From: Stercorarius parasiticus
Taxonomy: Eukaryota; Chordata; Aves; Charadriiformes; Stercorariidae
Reading direction: 5' to 3'
Assembly (NCBI GenBank): GCA_013396915.1
Contig: VWZL01002055.1
Span: 72,040-136,039 of the forward strand
DNA: 64,000 bases
How positions within the stretch are numbered: the first letter of the stretch is position 1; each line of letters begins with the position of its first letter. This document shows positions 61,721-64,000 of this stretch, one piece after another. A program made the translations under genes and the position numbers. The notes beneath the pieces are model-generated. The model worked only from the letters and a program-made list of their open reading frames with translations, ran no database searches and was not told the DNA's origin.

Positions 61721-62529
61721 GTTCATACACGCTAACTTCTCCATCCACATAGCTTTTTTTTTTTAAAACAGAGAGATGCTTTAAATTCACTGTGAGAGGT
61801 AAAAAACCTAATTCCTAGCACCCACACCTATCTCTGAGTTCACGGATGTATTTCAGCCCTGCACATCTGACATGCAGTAAAATATCAGCATCTTACAGTA
61901 CCAGATACTAATTAGAAAAAGAAATGTGTTAGATGTCAGGCCTCAAGAAAGCAAACTTAACATTCTGACAGCAGCTGGAGAGTGATAGCCATAATCAAGC
62001 ATTGTCCTGCTTAGATCTGTGCCAAACAACCTCGCTTACTTCCAGCTAATTCTCCATCAGAGACGATCTTTCTTTACGATTCCAAAGAAACATGTTGTCA
62101 GTTCCCACCTGCTGGCATTGCTAGAAATAAAACCACAGTTGATCGGATGCAATAGGTCAGCAGAATAGTGCGTTGAACTGTTGTTTGTGCTTCCAAGCTG
62201 TGTTACAGGGGATGCACCAACATTTATTAACCCTTTCTCAAACTGTGGCTTTTGATACGCTTTTGTAAAGTGGTACGGTTTCAAGGATGAAAACATGTCC
62301 TTTTAGGAATTTCAAAGGAAGCCAAAATTGGGCTTGCTGCCAGGCTAAAAGTTCGATATCATTTGAAAAACAAAATATATTTGAGAAGAAAGGAAATGCA
62401 GATGTCAGCCTAGTGACACAGAGTAATCTATTTGCTCAGTGCTTGTATTTTCCTACCAATTTTGTATTTTTCAAAAAGGACAATAAAAGAATTGTGCTCA
62501 CTGCTAATTAATGACAAGCTGGTAAAAGC
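61721..62529. other. Intergenic stretch, nothing specific
   Basis: A run of 10 T at 61754-61763; otherwise unremarkable. Short frames at 62057-62296 and 62287-62511 have no recognisable product. Confidence 0.5.
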
Positions 62530-62830
62530 ATCTATCCATTGTTCCATTTATTTCTTCATTTCCAGCAGTTAACAGCCCTGTTCTGAAATGAATCAATGTC
62601 GTTTACACAATGCTGTCACCCCTATTGTTTCTTTATCATCCTTGCATTTTCATAAATCGGAGGTGTTAATCCCTTAATGGCTTCTCTCAGAGCTCTAAAA
62701 TATATGCAAAATGGTAATCCATCCCCTAAACAATTCACATTTACACAGGCACCCTCTTAAATATGTTTACTATTAAAATGAATCCTTTGTTTGGATCTAA
62801 CCCTATCTGTTTGTTTTCTAAACACTGAAT
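62530..62830. promoter_or_regulatory. Candidate conserved enhancer with bicoid-type sites
   Basis: This block of even texture has SOX-like CTATTGTTT at 62622-62630, two TAATCC words (62668-62673, 62715-62720; OTX/bicoid-type), ATATGCAAAA near 62702 (POU-like) and AACAATTCACA near 62729. There is no low complexity and no open frame. The motif mix would suit a neural or head enhancer, but that is inference. Confidence 0.38.
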
Positions 62831-64000
62831 CATAGCAGGTATCCAGAGTCTAATTTTAACTAGTGACTATCAAGTAACCCTGTCCTTTTACAAACCTTGT
62901 TATTTGTCTCCAGAGGTGAAAGACCTTCCCCCCGCCCCGAGGAGTCATATTATGTACATATGAAATTGAGTACACGCCTGTCAGGTTTTTGAAAGAAAAA
63001 TCAACGGCTTGACGCAAAGATTACTAATGTAAGGAAAAGACATACACTGCTGTTAGTGGTTTTTGCTTTGGGCCTGAGTAAGCAGTGTTATACACTCTCT
63101 CAGAGACTGGAAAGGAAACCCATAACATTCTTCTATAATACTTTAAAAGTAGAAAGATTTAATACCTTGGTATACAGAAGTACAGTAGTCTGTGGTTAAA
63201 TCTTTGCAAGATTGGGACAGTAAAGTTTCTGGGACAGACTGCACCTTACTGTCTGTGCAGAAATCTGCGTAGGCACTTGGACAACTGATTTGTTTGCAAT
63301 CTTTTGTAGTTAGCATCAACAGAAATGTTCTTGCTCTCCAATACAGTTTATAAGTTTTTAGAAGTAAATTCTACACAGCTTAATGGCTTCACCCCTCTTA
63401 AATCATGTATTTTTTTCCATTTGGTTTTGAAAAGGTCACTACCAATGCTAATATTTCACATGCACTTTCCTGAGCCTGATTCAATGTAATTTAAATCATT
63501 GAGTTTCATTTCATTGTTATTATGTGCCTTTGGGACAGCACCAAAATGAACTGCATCGAAACAACTTTCTAGGAATTATATGCTGACAAGTATGGGATAA
63601 TTTCCAGAATCAAAGTGCAACTCTCTTAAAGCAAGAATTCAAACACATTCTGATCTAAGAAAGGTATGGTTTGATGAGATATTATGCTGGCATTAGGATC
63701 AAGATGAAAATGAAAAAACCCAAAGCCTTAAAACTGAAATGTCTGACAACTAGGCAGACGAGCATTTCAATAACTTCGGGGAAAAAAAGAGCATTGGTGG
63801 TAACAGAAGCAGCAGTATGAATAAAAAATAAAAACAACAAGACTTTAAGCATCATTTATATGTTTCTGTTTAATTCACTTTTGTTTCAAGATGCAGAATC
63901 TGTACTGCTTAGAAGCGACACTGAAGTTCTCCAACAATGTGTAATTGTGTGATCTGTGCTGCTTAAAGGATGGATCCTTGGAGTACTGACACAGAGAGAG
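62831..64000. other. Right-end intergenic stretch
   Basis: AT-rich sequence with a C-rich spot CCCCCGCCCCG near 62929. A/T runs are short. No gene, RNA or transposon was recognised up to the window end. Confidence 0.55.

Overview
This window looks like vertebrate, most probably avian, intergenic DNA. The best evidence is two CR1 LINE 3' ends on the + strand. Both end in the octamer ATTCTATG: once, followed by a partial second unit, at 8898-8959, and about twice at 36262-36676. The second copy still reads as the C-terminal part of CR1 ORF2, broken by one frameshift. The window also carries several decayed palindromic repeats of a type common in bird, turtle and crocodilian DNA. I found no bacterial or viral gene organisation, no CRISPR, no convincing tRNA or rRNA gene, and no protein-coding exon I could defend. 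The longest open frames are 195 codons (in CpG-rich DNA at the left edge), 154 codons and 148 codons. They resemble no family I know and are about as long as chance frames would be in 64 kb.

Layout. Positions 1 to about 640 are a GC-rich CpG island with GC boxes and a NotI site. From there to about 2.4 kb base composition falls to ordinary levels, but CpG stays frequent. A second compact CpG-rich block lies at 2226-2341. This pattern is typical of the broad unmethylated surroundings of a developmental regulator, whose body would then lie left of position 1 or very near it. I cannot name the gene.

From about 3.3 kb to the end the sequence is AT-rich, CpG-poor and low in recognisable repeats: a gene desert or a very large intron. 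Several blocks (about 1915-2110, 3160-3320, 5095-5265, 15180-15345, 38700-39010, 52480-53300, 53600-53770, 61330-61720, 62530-62830) have the look of conserved non-coding enhancers, with dense homeodomain, POU, SOX, E-box and nuclear-receptor-like words and little low-complexity sequence. No alignment was possible, so these are candidates only.

Repeats worth reading are: the two CR1 copies; at least eight ancient palindromic-repeat remnants; a pair of about 115-bp diverged direct copies 970 bp apart (41644-41770 and 42615-42727); a 20-bp word repeated 316 bp apart inside a candidate enhancer cluster (52525 and 52841); two short tandem duplications; and several perfect inverted repeats. I did not find a clearly novel biological system. 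The most promising items are the CpG-preserved left edge and the candidate regulatory blocks.
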